A DNA stretch of 64,000 bases from JALYXV01 sp963791545 (GTDB lineage Bacteria; Actinomycetota; Acidimicrobiia; Acidimicrobiales; Palsa-688). This document shows, piece after piece, positions 24,281 to 33,422 of the stretch. The stretch lies in the NCBI GenBank assembly GCA_963791545.1, contig CAWBSR010000017.1, forward strand, positions 248,001 to 312,000, read 5' to 3'. A program made the translations under genes and the position numbers. Positions within the stretch are counted from its first letter, which is position 1, and the number at the start of each line of letters is the position of its first letter. Under the pieces are notes generated by a model. It saw only the letters and a list, made by a program, of their open reading frames with translations. It was not told where the DNA came from and made no database searches.

Positions 24281-25552
24281 ATGACCCTTCCGATGTTCCC
24301 GGCCCCGGCGAGCACACCTCGCACGGTGACGCTGGTGCGGCTGGCGGGCGAGATCGCCCGGTCGCTGGCCCCGGTGGGCCGGATCTCGGTCGAGGGCGAG
24401 GTCTACCGGCCTCGGGTGGCCGGGGGCGGGCGCATCTACTTCACCCTGCGCGATCGGGCGGCCCAGCTGAGCGTCATGTGCCCCCAGGGCCGGGCTTCCC
24501 GTTGCCGGGCGGTGACGGGCGAGCGGGTGTCGGTCGTCGGGGTCCTGAGCTGGCTCAACGACCGGGGCGAGTTGCAGCTGGTCGCGGAGTCGGCGATGCC
24601 GGTGGGGGAGGGGGCGGTGGCGGCCATGATCGCCGAAGCCCGCCGCCGACTGGACGCCGACGGGTTGCTCGACCGGTCCCGGCGGCCCGTTCCCCGGCTA
24701 CCGCGGATGATTGGCGTGGTGTGCGGCGCCGAATCCGCGGTGCGCAAGGACATCGAGTCGGTGGTCGCGGCCCGCTTCCCCGGTTACCCGCTGCGGGTGC
24801 TGGAAACCTTCCTGTCGGGCCCGTCGGCGGCGCTGTCGATCATGGACGCCATGGCCCGGTTGGCCGCTGACGACCAGGTGGAGGTCATCGTCCTCGCCCG
24901 CGGGGGCGGTGACGCCACCCAGATGCTGCCCTTCAGCGACGAGGAGCTGTGCCGGGCGGTGTGTGCCTGCCGGGTGCCGGTCGTTTCCGCCATCGGCCAC
25001 GAGGGCGACCGGCCGCTGTGCGACGAGGTCGCCGATCTGCGCTGCGCCACCCCACTGGCGGCGGCCGCGGCCGTGGTCCCCGACCGCCAGGCGTTGGTGG
25101 CTGACCTGTCGGCTCGGCGGGCGCTGGCTGCGGCCGCCTTCGAGCGCCACGCCGGAGCCGCCGCCGGGCGGCTGGCCGCCCTCGACACCGGCCGGGCGGT
25201 GCGCCAGGGGGCCGCGGTGGCCGCCAACCGCCTGGAGCGGATTGGAGATCGGCTCACCTGGCTCCATCCCCGGGCCCGGCTGGCCGAGGCTCACCGGCGA
25301 CTGGCCGCCATCGACCGCTCCGGGCCCGCCCAGCGGGTGGTGGCCCGCGCCGAGGGCCGGTTGGACGCCGACGGCCGCCATCTCCACGCCCTGGCGCCGC
25401 AGCGGGTCCTCGAGCGTGGTTACGCGGTGGTGCGCGGACCGACGGGGGCGGTGGTCCGGCGCGCCGATCAGGTGGCGCCCGGCGATCTCATTGACGTACA
25501 CGTGGCGGCCGGTCGCCTGGCGGCCCGGGTGGAAGCGGTATCGGGTGGTTGA
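24281..25552 (+). CDS. xseA: Exodeoxyribonuclease VII large subunit
   Basis: XseA (423 residues) is the catalytic subunit of the ExoVII complex, which degrades single-stranded DNA from both ends. An N-terminal OB fold (about 12-105: ISVEGEV...GRIYFTLRDRAAQLSVMCP) is followed by the nuclease domain with IGVVCGAESAVRKDI, VIVLARGGGD and SAIGHEGDRPLCDEVADLRCATP, then a long helical region and a C-terminal GYAVVRGPTGAVVR segment. It overlaps the GTG of xseB by 8 bases. Confidence 0.94.
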   Translation: MTLPMFPAPASTPRTVTLVRLAGEIARSLAPVGRISVEGEVYRPRVAGGGRIYFTLRDRAAQLSVMCPQGRASRCRAVTGERVSVVGVLSWLNDRGELQLVAESAMPVGEGAVAAMIAEARRRLDADGLLDRSRRPVPRLPRMIGVVCGAESAVRKDIESVVAARFPGYPLRVLETFLSGPSAALSIMDAMARLAADDQVEVIVLARGGGDATQMLPFSDEELCRAVCACRVPVVSAIGHEGDRPLCDEVADLRCATPLAAAAAVVPDRQALVADLSARRALAAAAFERHAGAAAGRLAALDTGRAVRQGAAVAANRLERIGDRLTWLHPRARLAEAHRRLAAIDRSGPAQRVVARAEGRLDADGRHLHALAPQRVLERGYAVVRGPTGAVVRRADQVAPGDLIDVHVAAGRLAARVEAVSGG

Positions 25553-25775
25553 ACTCGGCAATCCCGAGCAGATGAACTTCGAGCAGCTGGTGACGGCGTT
25601 GGAGCAGCTCACCGACCGCTTGGCGTCGGGCCAGATCGGCATCGAGGAGGCCGCCGACCTCTACGAGCAGGCCGAGCGCCTGTATCGCCTGGCCCACCAG
25701 CGCTTGGCCGGCGTCCAGGCCCGCATCGAGGCCCTGGGCTCCAAGGTCGACCCCACCGGGGCGGCCGGCGCCTAA
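25545..25775 (+). CDS. xseB: Exodeoxyribonuclease VII small subunit
   Basis: XseB (76 residues with this start) is the small helical subunit that wraps the coiled-coil part of XseA. The sequence from NFEQLVTALEQLTDRLASG through EEAADLYEQAERLYRLAHQRL matches the family. The GTG at 25545 lies inside the end of xseA and has GGAAG 8 bases before it; the ATG at 25572 would give 67 residues and is also acceptable. Pairing with xseA is the universal arrangement. Confidence 0.9.
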   Translation: MVELGNPEQMNFEQLVTALEQLTDRLASGQIGIEEAADLYEQAERLYRLAHQRLAGVQARIEALGSKVDPTGAAGA

Positions 25776-25830
25776 CGGGCCGGCGCACCCTAACGTCGTT
25801 TCTCGACCTTACGGGCCGGGCCCCCCGGGG

Positions 25831-27018
25831 CTATGGCAGACGGGCGGGCCAGCGGTGGGTGAAGCAGCGGTCGTCGCGTCGCCCCGGTGACCACCGGCCC
25901 CACACCCCTCCGAGGGCAGTGGCGGTGGACTCGGTCCACGCGATCACGTCGGGCGCCGCGATGCGCCGGACGACCTGGCGGATGCCGCCTTCGTAGACGG
26001 CGTAGCCCGTCCACGTTCCGGGGTAGTCCTTGGTCGAACCGGCCTCCACCACCTCGATGGGGCCGTGGCGGCGGCGCCGGTGGCGGTGGGTGTGGCCGCT
26101 GGCGACGAAACTGGCCGGGTTGGCGGCGGCCAGCTCATCGAGGAAAGCTCGGGCCTGGCGGCCGTCGATCCCCGGCGGGTACTCGGTTGGCCACCGCCAG
26201 CGCTGGGGCTGATGGTGCAGGACCAGGAACGCCGCTCCCGGCGCCTCGCCGGCCAGGGCGACCAGCTTGGCCCGTTGCCGGTCGTCGATCTCTCCGGAGC
26301 GCTCGCCGGGCCGGGGCGTGTTGGCGAACACCAGCCGGATGCCGGGCCGGTCCTGCGCCCACGGCTCCCGGGGCACGAAGATGCCGTACTGCCCGAGGAT
26401 GGGCCGGCCGTCGGTCTCCAGGTCGTGGAACTCGTGGTTGCCGAAGGTCGCCATGACCGGTACCCGGGCCCGTCCCAGCATCGAGCCGATCTCATGGAGC
26501 TCCGAGGCCACCCCGTGGGCGGTCAGGTCGCCCTTGACCACGAGCGCCCGGGCACCCCACCCGATCGCCTCCTCCACGGCGGCGTCGATGCACCGCCAGC
26601 TGTAGGGCCGTCCCCCAGGGAGAGGCCACGGATCCTCGATCCCGTGGTGGGGGCCAAATCCCGGCTCGCTCAGATGCAGGTCGTTGATCGTGGCGAAAGC
26701 GTCGACGAGGCGTCCCGGGGGCGGCGCCAGGGTGGTCACCCGCTCCACGAGATGGCGGGCCAGGCCCGTGCCCCCGACGGTCAGGTCGTAGCTGGTGCCC
26801 GGTCGCAGGCCGTCGATGGTGACGGCGCCGGGACCGCCCATGGCCCCGGCGGCCCGGTTGATCGGGACCGGGCGGCGCCCCCGGCGGTGCAGCAGGGCGG
26901 GCGGCGGGGCCGCCACTTCCCTGACCTGGTCGCCGATCTCAAGGGTCACCCGAGGCGCCGCCAGGGCGCGCCAAACGACCTGGATCGAGGTCTCCTCGAC
27001 CGCGAAAACCGACAGCAA
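25831..27018 (-). CDS. Calcineurin-like metallophosphoesterase with N-terminal beta domain
   Basis: A protein of about 395 residues. The first 120 or so look like a fibronectin-type/purple-phosphatase N-terminal domain (SIQVVWRALAAPRVTLEIG, GLRPGTSYDLTVGG). The metallophosphoesterase domain follows with all core motifs: NDLHLSEPG (D-x-H), VVKGDLT, FGNHEFHD, LHHQPQ and ASGHTHRH. No signal peptide is apparent, so it may act in the cytoplasm. No ATG or GTG lies between the pepN stop and the conserved sequence; TTG at 27018, next to GAGGA, is the best start. The substrate is unknown. Confidence 0.8.
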   Translation of the reverse strand: MLSVFAVEETSIQVVWRALAAPRVTLEIGDQVREVAAPPPALLHRRGRRPVPINRAAGAMGGPGAVTIDGLRPGTSYDLTVGGTGLARHLVERVTTLAPPPGRLVDAFATINDLHLSEPGFGPHHGIEDPWPLPGGRPYSWRCIDAAVEEAIGWGARALVVKGDLTAHGVASELHEIGSMLGRARVPVMATFGNHEFHDLETDGRPILGQYGIFVPREPWAQDRPGIRLVFANTPRPGERSGEIDDRQRAKLVALAGEAPGAAFLVLHHQPQRWRWPTEYPPGIDGRQARAFLDELAAANPASFVASGHTHRHRRRRHGPIEVVEAGSTKDYPGTWTGYAVYEGGIRQVVRRIAAPDVIAWTESTATALGGVWGRWSPGRRDDRCFTHRWPARLP

Positions 27019-27038
27019 TCCTCGGGCTGGCGCCGCGG

Positions 27039-29615
27039 TCAGCTGGCCTGCGGGGTGGTCAGGGCGCTCCGGAGGGCGGTCGGGAGCTCGGTGGCGACCC
27101 GCGCCGCGAAGGCCACGTTGTTGTCGAGCTTCTCCAGCGACTGGGCCACCAGCTTCTGCTGGGGTACCGGATGGGCGGCCAGGAATGCGTGGACCTCGGG
27201 GGCCAGGTTCGGGTCGACGATGCCGGACATGGCTTCCAGCATGCGGGGGATGCTGTTGTCGGGGAACCGGGCCCCGATGGTGTCCCAGTGCTCCTCGATG
27301 AACGGCCAGGCCAGCGCGGCGCCGGCCCGGGACCCGAGCACCGTTCCGATCACGTAGGGCGCGTCCTGGCTCCGGACCTCGCCGCTCAGGCACAGGTCCA
27401 GGGTGCGGCGCAGGAGCGCGGGTATCTCCGATGCCGCCAGGGCGTAGAGGTAGCGCACCTGGTCCTGAGGCGTGACCGCGCCGCGGAACCGCTCTGACAT
27501 GAGCCGGTACTCCTCCTCCTCACCCGAGAAGGCGACGATGGAGACGACGGCCGAGACCAGGTCGGGGGCCAAGGTGCTGGGATCGCGGAAATACCGGACC
27601 AGCCGATCCCGGGCCTCAGCGGCTATGTCGGCATCGGCGCCGAGCGTCCCGAGGGCGGCCAGCAGCCGGGCCCGAAGCGTGCCCAGACGCTCCGCCTCGC
27701 CCGGTACCGGGTCCCATCCCAGCTCGTCGAGCACCGGCCGGGCGATGCGGCGCACGAACGCCTGGAGCAACGGACGGTCCTCATCGGCCAGGATCCGGTC
27801 CAGTAGGCCGAGAGGTCCCAGGCCGGCGCCCCAGACGTCGGGGTCGCGCTCGGAGGGGAGCTGGGCCACCAGGGCCAGGAAGTCGGTGACCTGCGAGTGT
27901 CCGGCCAGCATCGCAGCCGCGGTGTCACTCACCACCGTCAGGCGCTCCAGGGGCGACAGTTCCTCGTGCATGACCCCACGGAGGCTCGCCAGCAGCGACT
28001 CCTCGTAGCGGACCCGGTAGAAACCCCAGGCGCCGGCGTTGACGACGACCCAGTCCAGCGGGCCGGGGACCGCCACCTCGGTCGCTTCCTCCGACAACAG
28101 CACTCGCGCCGTCTTGACCTGACCGCCCGCCGACAGCCGGAGATTGATCGGCACCTGCCAGCGCTCGTCGCCGCTGTCGCCGCGGTACAGGAACCGGCGC
28201 TGGCTGAGCGTGAGGTACTGGCCGTCCTCGGACAACCCCACCGAGACGAGGGGATAGCCGCCCTGGTAGATCCACGACTCCATGACCGCCCGGGCCGGTT
28301 CCCCCGACGCCGCCTCGATGGCGTCCCAGAGGTCGGTGGTTTCGGTGTTGCCGTAGGAGTGCTCGGTCAGGTAGCGCGAGATCCCCTGGCGGAACGGCTC
28401 CGGCCCCAGGTACTGCTCCAGCATCCGGAGGACCGCCGCCCCTTTCTGGTAGGTGAGGACGTCGAACATGGCCTCGGCCTCTTCGGGCCGCCCGACCGCG
28501 AACTCGACGGGACGGGTACTGGTCAGGCCGTCGGTGGTCATGGCCGCGCTGCGACCGATGCCGAAGGTCGTCCAGACGTCCCAGTCGGGCCGGAAGGCGT
28601 CGACTGTCAACAACTCCATGAAGGTCGCGAAGGCCTCGTTGAGCCAGATTCCGTTCCACCACTTCATGGTCACCAGGTCGCCGAACCACATATGGGCCGT
28701 CTCGTGGGCCACCACCTGGGCGACGCGGTCCAGCTCCAAACGGGAGGCGGCCGCCTTGTCGACCAGCAGGGCCGTTTCCCGGTAGGTGACGCAGCCCAGG
28801 TTCTCCATGGCCCCGAAGGCGAAGTCGGGGATGGCGATGTGATCCAGCTTGTCGCTGGGATAGGCGATGCCGAAGTAGTCGGCCAGGAAGTGCAGGGCGT
28901 GGGCCGCCGCTTCGGTAGCGAAGCCGGTCAGGTGGCCCTTGCCCTTTATGGACGCGATGCGGATGGGGATACCGTCGACGACGACCGGTTCCGTCGCCTC
29001 GAAGGGGCCGACCACAAAGGCCACCAGATACGTCGACATCGGCATGGTGTCTCCGAAGGTCACCTGGCGTTTGCCGTTGCCCAGGTCCTTGTCCTCCACG
29101 ACGTCGCCGTTGGAGAGTGCGGTCAGGTTCTGGTCGACGATAAGGGTGACCGCAAAGGTCGCCTTGAAGTCGGGTTCATCCCAGCAGGGAAAGGCCCGGC
29201 GGGCGTCGGTGGCCTCGAACTGGGTCGTGGCGATCACCTGCTCGGCGCCGTCGGCATCTTTGAAGGTGCTGCGGTAGAAACCGTGCAGCTTGTCGTTGAG
29301 CAGCCCCTTGAAGGTGAGGTCGAGCTCCCACTGGCCGGGATCGGCGACGCCGCTAAGGGCGATCGCGGCCCGCTCCTCGGGCTCGTCGTAGGTGACAGTG
29401 CCCGCCAGGCGCTCGCCGGTGCTGCTGATGAGCTCGGCACTCAAGATGTCGAGTTCGACCGCGTTGAGCAGGACCTCGGTGACCGACTCGGAGACGTTCA
29501 GCCGGATGTGGGCCTCGCCCGCGAAGCGGGCGTCCCCCAGATCCGGGGTGAGAGTCAGTTCGTAGCGCTCGGGAACGATCGTCCGGGGCAGTCGGTAAGT
29601 AACCGGATCGGGCAC
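27039..29615 (-). CDS. pepN: Aminopeptidase N (M1 family)
   Basis: An 858-residue zinc aminopeptidase removing N-terminal residues from peptides in the cytoplasm. The GAMEN exopeptidase motif (FGAMENLGCVTYRE) and the zinc motif HExxH with the downstream glutamate (VAHETAHMWFGDL, then WLNEAFATFME) are intact, and the ERAP1-like C-terminal helical domain is full length. The GTG start at 29615 lies 7 bases after TAGGGT, implying a leaderless message. The metallophosphoesterase gene follows closely. Confidence 0.95.
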   Translation of the reverse strand: MPDPVTYRLPRTIVPERYELTLTPDLGDARFAGEAHIRLNVSESVTEVLLNAVELDILSAELISSTGERLAGTVTYDEPEERAAIALSGVADPGQWELDLTFKGLLNDKLHGFYRSTFKDADGAEQVIATTQFEATDARRAFPCWDEPDFKATFAVTLIVDQNLTALSNGDVVEDKDLGNGKRQVTFGDTMPMSTYLVAFVVGPFEATEPVVVDGIPIRIASIKGKGHLTGFATEAAAHALHFLADYFGIAYPSDKLDHIAIPDFAFGAMENLGCVTYRETALLVDKAAASRLELDRVAQVVAHETAHMWFGDLVTMKWWNGIWLNEAFATFMELLTVDAFRPDWDVWTTFGIGRSAAMTTDGLTSTRPVEFAVGRPEEAEAMFDVLTYQKGAAVLRMLEQYLGPEPFRQGISRYLTEHSYGNTETTDLWDAIEAASGEPARAVMESWIYQGGYPLVSVGLSEDGQYLTLSQRRFLYRGDSGDERWQVPINLRLSAGGQVKTARVLLSEEATEVAVPGPLDWVVVNAGAWGFYRVRYEESLLASLRGVMHEELSPLERLTVVSDTAAAMLAGHSQVTDFLALVAQLPSERDPDVWGAGLGPLGLLDRILADEDRPLLQAFVRRIARPVLDELGWDPVPGEAERLGTLRARLLAALGTLGADADIAAEARDRLVRYFRDPSTLAPDLVSAVVSIVAFSGEEEEYRLMSERFRGAVTPQDQVRYLYALAASEIPALLRRTLDLCLSGEVRSQDAPYVIGTVLGSRAGAALAWPFIEEHWDTIGARFPDNSIPRMLEAMSGIVDPNLAPEVHAFLAAHPVPQQKLVAQSLEKLDNNVAFAARVATELPTALRSALTTPQAS

Positions 29616-29665
29616 AGCGTCTACCCTACCGGCGCCGCCCGGCGCCGCGACTACCGTCGGTTGAT
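29616..29665. promoter_or_regulatory. Divergent leaderless promoters between pepN and the PfkB kinase gene
   Basis: In this 50-base gap TAGGGT (29628-29623, minus) lies 7 bases before the pepN GTG and TACCGT (29652-29657, plus) 8 bases before the kinase ATG. Neither gene has a ribosome site. Confidence 0.5.
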
Positions 29666-30658
29666 ATGGATCGACCCCCCTTCGACGTCATCACCATCGG
29701 ACACGCCATTGTGGACGTGCTGGCCCCCTCCTCCGACGAGTTGCCGGCCGCCCACGGAATGGAGAAGGGCACCATGACGCTGATCGACGAGGGTCGGGCC
29801 CGGGAGCTCTATCAGGTGATTGGCCCCGCCATTGAGAGCTCCGGCGGTTCCGCCGCCAACACCGCGGCCGGCCTGGCGTCCTTCGGTGGTTCCGTCGCCT
29901 TCATGGGCAAAGTCCGCAACGACAAGCTGGGCGAGGTCTTTACCCACGATATCCGGGCGGCAGGCGTGGCATTCGACGTCCCGCCGGCCCCCGAGGGCCC
30001 GGGAACGGGCCTGTGCCTGGTCATGGTCTCCCCCGACGCCGAGCGCACCATGGCGACCTATCTGGGGGCGGGCGGGTTCCTCCACCCCGACGACATCGAC
30101 GCCAACCGCTGCATCGAGGCCAAGATCACCTACCTCGAGGGCTACATGTGCGGACTCCGGGAGACGGAGTGGACCGTGAGCAAGGCGGCCGCCGCCTGTC
30201 ACCTGAAGGGCGGGCGCTTCGCCCTTTCTCTGTCCGATCCGTACTGGGTCGATATTGCCGCGGCGGCGTTGGGGGCGATCCTGCACGACGTCGACATCCT
30301 CTTCGGCAACGAGGAGGAAGTCATGGCCATGACCGGCGCCGACTTGGAACACGCCATCGCCGAGTTGGCCCACAGCTGCGATCTGGTCATCGTGACCCGG
30401 GGCCCGCTCGGCTCGCTGGTGGCCAGCAATGGCAAGATGGTCGAAGTCCCGGCTCACACCGTCGATACCGTGGTCGACACCACGGGCGCCGGCGACATGT
30501 TCGCAGCCGGGTTCCTCTACGGGCTCATTCATGATTACGACCCCGCCGATTGCGCCGAGTTGGGCAGTCTGGCGGCGGCCGAGGTGATCGGGCACCTGGG
30601 CGCCCGGCCCCAGACCTCGCTCAGCAAGCTGGCCGCCGAGGCGGGCCTGCTGCGCTAG
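29666..30658 (+). CDS. PfkB-family kinase, probably adenosine kinase
   Basis: A 330-residue ribokinase-fold sugar/nucleoside kinase. The N-terminal substrate region ITIGHAIVDVLA and SSGGSAANTAAGLASFGG, and the C-terminal signature VVDTTGAGDMFAAGFLYG with the catalytic aspartate, are intact. It resembles the adenosine kinases of actinobacteria and alphaproteobacteria, which convert adenosine to AMP, but PfkB substrates are hard to predict. It is divergent from pepN and appears leaderless. Confidence 0.88.
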   Translation: MDRPPFDVITIGHAIVDVLAPSSDELPAAHGMEKGTMTLIDEGRARELYQVIGPAIESSGGSAANTAAGLASFGGSVAFMGKVRNDKLGEVFTHDIRAAGVAFDVPPAPEGPGTGLCLVMVSPDAERTMATYLGAGGFLHPDDIDANRCIEAKITYLEGYMCGLRETEWTVSKAAAACHLKGGRFALSLSDPYWVDIAAAALGAILHDVDILFGNEEEVMAMTGADLEHAIAELAHSCDLVIVTRGPLGSLVASNGKMVEVPAHTVDTVVDTTGAGDMFAAGFLYGLIHDYDPADCAELGSLAAAEVIGHLGARPQTSLSKLAAEAGLLR

Positions 30659-30662
30659 CGGC

Positions 30663-31313
30663 CTAGTCCAGGCGCCGGCGGAGCTCGACGTAGACCTCCT
30701 CGCCCACCATTGCCGACAACTCCGAGCCCAGCGACTCGACGACGGGGTGGTCGCCGACGTAGGCCCGGTCCCCCTCGGTACAGCACCATGCCATAGCGGC
30801 GCCCTCGGCGCCCCAGTCCGGCCGGGTCCAGCCCCGCACCGTGGCCACCTCCACGTCCCCGTCGGGGACCCAGTCGACCTTGATGGGCAGCTGCCAGCAC
30901 ACCGAGGGTTTCCAGTCGATCGGCGACTCGCCCACCGCCAGCGCCGCCAGATGCAGCGCGCATCCCGCCCCGCCCTCGAACCCGGGCCGGTTGAGGAAGA
31001 CGCAGGCCCCGTCGACGACGCGCGTCGCCCAATGGTCGCCCTCCGCGAGGACCCCGCCCGCCTGGGCCGCCCGATGGTGCTGGAACAGCGAAGGCGCCAG
31101 CCCGGCCGCCGACGCGGCGATGGTCCGGGCCTCGTCCTCGCCGTCGAGCTCGGCGCCGAGCGAGCAACACCCCTGCCCCAGATGCTCGGCCTCGGCCGGC
31201 CCGATGCCGAGGCACCCCCGCCCCCAGATGCACGTCCAGTTCGACGTGAGGAAGGAACGCTCGAAGCGCCACCGCGTCGCGCCCTCGCCTATCTCCACAA
31301 AGGACGAGTCCAT
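30663..31313 (-). CDS. Cysteine-cluster (YkgJ/DUF3109-like) protein of unknown function
   Basis: A 216-residue soluble protein with about a dozen cysteines in a pattern suited to metal or iron-sulfur binding: TCIWGRGCLG (about residues 28-37), GQGCCSLG (about 48-55), GAGCALH, PSVCWQLPI and AWCCTEG. Spacing and the CxLH...KPxxCWxLPI segment resemble DUF3109/YkgJ-type zinc or iron-chelating proteins, but I am not certain of the family and no activity is known. The ATG at 31313 lies 6 bases after TAGGCT. It faces the kinase gene, with 4 bases between their stops. Confidence 0.75.
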   Translation of the reverse strand: MDSSFVEIGEGATRWRFERSFLTSNWTCIWGRGCLGIGPAEAEHLGQGCCSLGAELDGEDEARTIAASAAGLAPSLFQHHRAAQAGGVLAEGDHWATRVVDGACVFLNRPGFEGGAGCALHLAALAVGESPIDWKPSVCWQLPIKVDWVPDGDVEVATVRGWTRPDWGAEGAAMAWCCTEGDRAYVGDHPVVESLGSELSAMVGEEVYVELRRRLD

Positions 31314-31345
31314 GCCGGAAGCCTAAACAGGTAGGTTCGGAAGAC
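31314..31345. promoter_or_regulatory. Divergent leaderless promoters, cysteine-cluster gene and phosphodiesterase gene
   Basis: TAGGCT (31325-31320, minus) is 6 bases before one ATG, and TAGGTT (31332-31337, plus) is 8 bases before the other, in a gap of only 32 bases. Confidence 0.55.
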
Positions 31346-32203
31346 ATGGTCAATCCTTGGTTGGAGCGGCGGATCCTCAATTACGCCCACCAGGGAGGAG
31401 CCCGGGAGGCTCCCTCCAGCACATTGATGGCCCTCCAACAGGCGGTGGGGGCCGGAGCCGACGCCCTGGAGCTCGACGTCCACGCCACTGCCGACGGCGA
31501 GCTGGTCGTGTGCCACGACGCCACCGTGGACCGCACCACCGATGGCACCGGCGCCATCGCGGATATGACCCGGGCCGACCTGGAGGAGCTGGACAACGCC
31601 TACTGGTGGGTGCCCGGCGAGGTCGTGGCACCCGGCCGGGAAGACTTTGAGTACGTCTACCGGGGGCGGGCCCTGTTCGAGACATCACTCCGGGTGGCCA
31701 CCCTCCGCGAGGTGCTGGAGCAGTTCGCCGGGGTTTTTCTCAACCTGGATATCAAGCAGACGGCGCCCGCGGTGGCCCCCTATGAGGTGCCGCTGGCCGA
31801 TCTCCTCCGGGAGTTCGGCCGCTGCGACGATGTCATCGTGGCGTCATTTCACGACACCGCCCTGGTGGCGTTCGAAGCGGCGGCACCCGAGATCCACACC
31901 TCGTACCCCTCGGCCGCCACCGTGAACTTCTGGCAGGCGGTACAGGACGGGGTGGCGCCCGCCCCGGCCCGCCATGTCGCCCTCCAGGTCCCCACCATGT
32001 TCGAGGACATCGTGGTGGTCGACGAGCGCTTCGTGGCCGCCGCCCACGACCACTCGGTGGCGGTGCACGTGTGGACCGTCGACGAGCCCGAGGAGATGGA
32101 GCGGCTCATCGACCTGGGGGTGGATGGCATCATGACCGACCGGCCCAGCGTCCTCGACGGCGTCCTGCGGGAGAAAGGGGCCGGCTGGCGCCAGCCCGCC
32201 TAG
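31346..32203 (+). CDS. Glycerophosphodiester phosphodiesterase
   Basis: A 285-residue TIM-barrel enzyme that splits glycerophosphodiesters into glycerol 3-phosphate and an alcohol. The catalytic histidines and metal ligands are visible in NYAHQGGAREAPSST (usual HRG-x-ENT with substitutions), ALELDVHATADGELVVCHD and NLDIKQ. The C-terminal VWTVDEPEEMERLIDLGVDGIMTDRP is characteristic. No signal peptide is seen, so it should be cytoplasmic, recycling phospholipid head groups. Confidence 0.92.
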   Translation: MVNPWLERRILNYAHQGGAREAPSSTLMALQQAVGAGADALELDVHATADGELVVCHDATVDRTTDGTGAIADMTRADLEELDNAYWWVPGEVVAPGREDFEYVYRGRALFETSLRVATLREVLEQFAGVFLNLDIKQTAPAVAPYEVPLADLLREFGRCDDVIVASFHDTALVAFEAAAPEIHTSYPSAATVNFWQAVQDGVAPAPARHVALQVPTMFEDIVVVDERFVAAAHDHSVAVHVWTVDEPEEMERLIDLGVDGIMTDRPSVLDGVLREKGAGWRQPA

Positions 32204-32207
32204 AAGG

Positions 32208-32291
32208 TCAGCGGCCCCGGTTGGGCTTGCGGCCGTGGTTGGCCTTGTTGCGGTGGGCTCGAGTCTTGGCCTTCTTGGTTCGCTTGGACAC
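32208..32291 (-). CDS. Ribosomal protein bL37 (27 residues)
   Basis: This tiny gene encodes a very basic peptide, starting SKRTKKAKTRAHRNK and ending KANHGRKPNRGR. The KANHG-(K/R)-(R/K)-PN ending and overall size match bL37, a large-subunit protein known from mycobacterial ribosome structures and specific to actinobacteria. The start is GTG at 32291, 6 bases after a TAGGTT box, so it is probably leaderless. It ends 5 bases from the stop of the opposing phosphodiesterase gene. It is too short for most gene finders. Confidence 0.85.
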   Translation of the reverse strand: MSKRTKKAKTRAHRNKANHGRKPNRGR

Positions 32292-32336
32292 ACCCGCAAC
32301 CTAGTTGGTCCGGCACCGGAACTACCCTCGGCCTCA
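32292..32336. promoter_or_regulatory. Divergent leaderless promoters, bL37 and ychF
   Basis: TAGGTT (32303-32298, minus) lies 6 bases before the bL37 GTG and TACCCT (32323-32328, plus) 8 bases before the ychF ATG. Confidence 0.5.
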
Positions 32337-33422
32337 ATGGAGCGCCTCGGCCTGGTCGGCCTGCCCAACGCCGGGAAGTCGAGCCTGTTCAACGCCCTCA
32401 CGGGTGGCAGCACCGCCGTGGCGGCCCATCCTTTCTCCACCACCGAGACGACCGTGGGGGTGGCCCAGGTCCCCGACGGGCGCCTCGACGCCCTGGCGGC
32501 GATGAGCAGGAGCCGCAAGGTCGTCCCCGCCACCGTCGAATTCGTGGACATCGCGGGCCTGGTGGCGGGGGCCGCGAGCGGCGAAGGGCTGGGCAACCGG
32601 TTCCTGGCCGGCATCCGGGAGGTAGACGCCATCTGCCTGGTCCTGCGGGCCTTCGAGGACGAAAACGTGGCCGGCGATGCCGATCCCCTCGCCGATCTCC
32701 AGGTGCTCGAGCTGGAGCTGGTCCTCGCCGACCTGGCCACCGTGGAGGGCCAGTTCGAGAAGCGCCGGCGCGCCGCCAAGGCCGACAAGTCCCTCGCCGA
32801 GGGGGTCCAGGCCCTGAGCCTGGCCCAGGCCACCCTGCAGCAGGGCACGCCGATCTACCGCGCCGCCCTGTCCGGGGAGCAAAAAGCCGCCTTGCGCCCG
32901 TTCTTCCTGCTCACCAACAAGCCGATCCTGGCCGTGGTCAACATCGGCGAGGACACCGCCGGCGACGCGGACGCCGAGGCGGCGGTGCTGAAGCCGGTCA
33001 TCGACGAGCTGGCCGGGGCGGGCGAGGTGCTGGCGGTCAGCGTCAAGCTGGAGGCGGAGGCGGGCCAGCTGGACCCGGGGGAGAGGACCGAGCTCCTCGA
33101 AGGCCTGGGGCTCGGCGAGGGCGCCCTGCCCCGAGTGGCCCGGGCCGCCTACCACCTGCTGGGCCGGCGCACCTTCCTCACGACCGGCGACAAGGAGAGC
33201 CGGGCCTGGACGTTCCGAGCCGGGGCCAAGGCGCCGGAATGCGCGGGGGTGATCCATTCCGATCTCCAGCGGGGTTTCATCCGGGCCGAGATCATCCGCT
33301 GGGACGAACTGCTCACGCTGGGATCGTGGTCGGCAGCCAAGGAGGTGGGCCGGATGCGGGTGGAGGGGAAGGACTACGAAGTCCAAGACGGCGACGTCCT
33401 GGAAATCCGCTTCAACGTCTAG
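32337..33422 (+). CDS. ychF: YchF/Obg-family ATPase
   Basis: A 361-residue member of the Obg-like family that binds ATP rather than GTP and associates with ribosomes. The P-loop GLPNAGKSSLFNALTGG is at the very N-terminus, which fixes the ATG at 32337. The switch region with FVDIAGLVAGAASGEGLGN, a coiled-coil insert, the NKP motif variant and the C-terminal TGS-like domain (RAWTFRAGAKAPECAGVIHSD) follow. The DUF192 gene starts at the next base. Confidence 0.95.
   Translation: MERLGLVGLPNAGKSSLFNALTGGSTAVAAHPFSTTETTVGVAQVPDGRLDALAAMSRSRKVVPATVEFVDIAGLVAGAASGEGLGNRFLAGIREVDAICLVLRAFEDENVAGDADPLADLQVLELELVLADLATVEGQFEKRRRAAKADKSLAEGVQALSLAQATLQQGTPIYRAALSGEQKAALRPFFLLTNKPILAVVNIGEDTAGDADAEAAVLKPVIDELAGAGEVLAVSVKLEAEAGQLDPGERTELLEGLGLGEGALPRVARAAYHLLGRRTFLTTGDKESRAWTFRAGAKAPECAGVIHSDLQRGFIRAEIIRWDELLTLGSWSAAKEVGRMRVEGKDYEVQDGDVLEIRFNV

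Noticed and set aside
25776..25830. GC-rich repeats between xseB and the phosphoesterase as a terminator
   Set aside because: The repeated GCCGGCGC segments are mainly direct repeats and give no clean extended stem.
27897..29777. Long plus-strand frame of over 600 codons opposite pepN
   Set aside because: It mirrors the third codon positions of the M1 aminopeptidase gene and has no recognisable domain.
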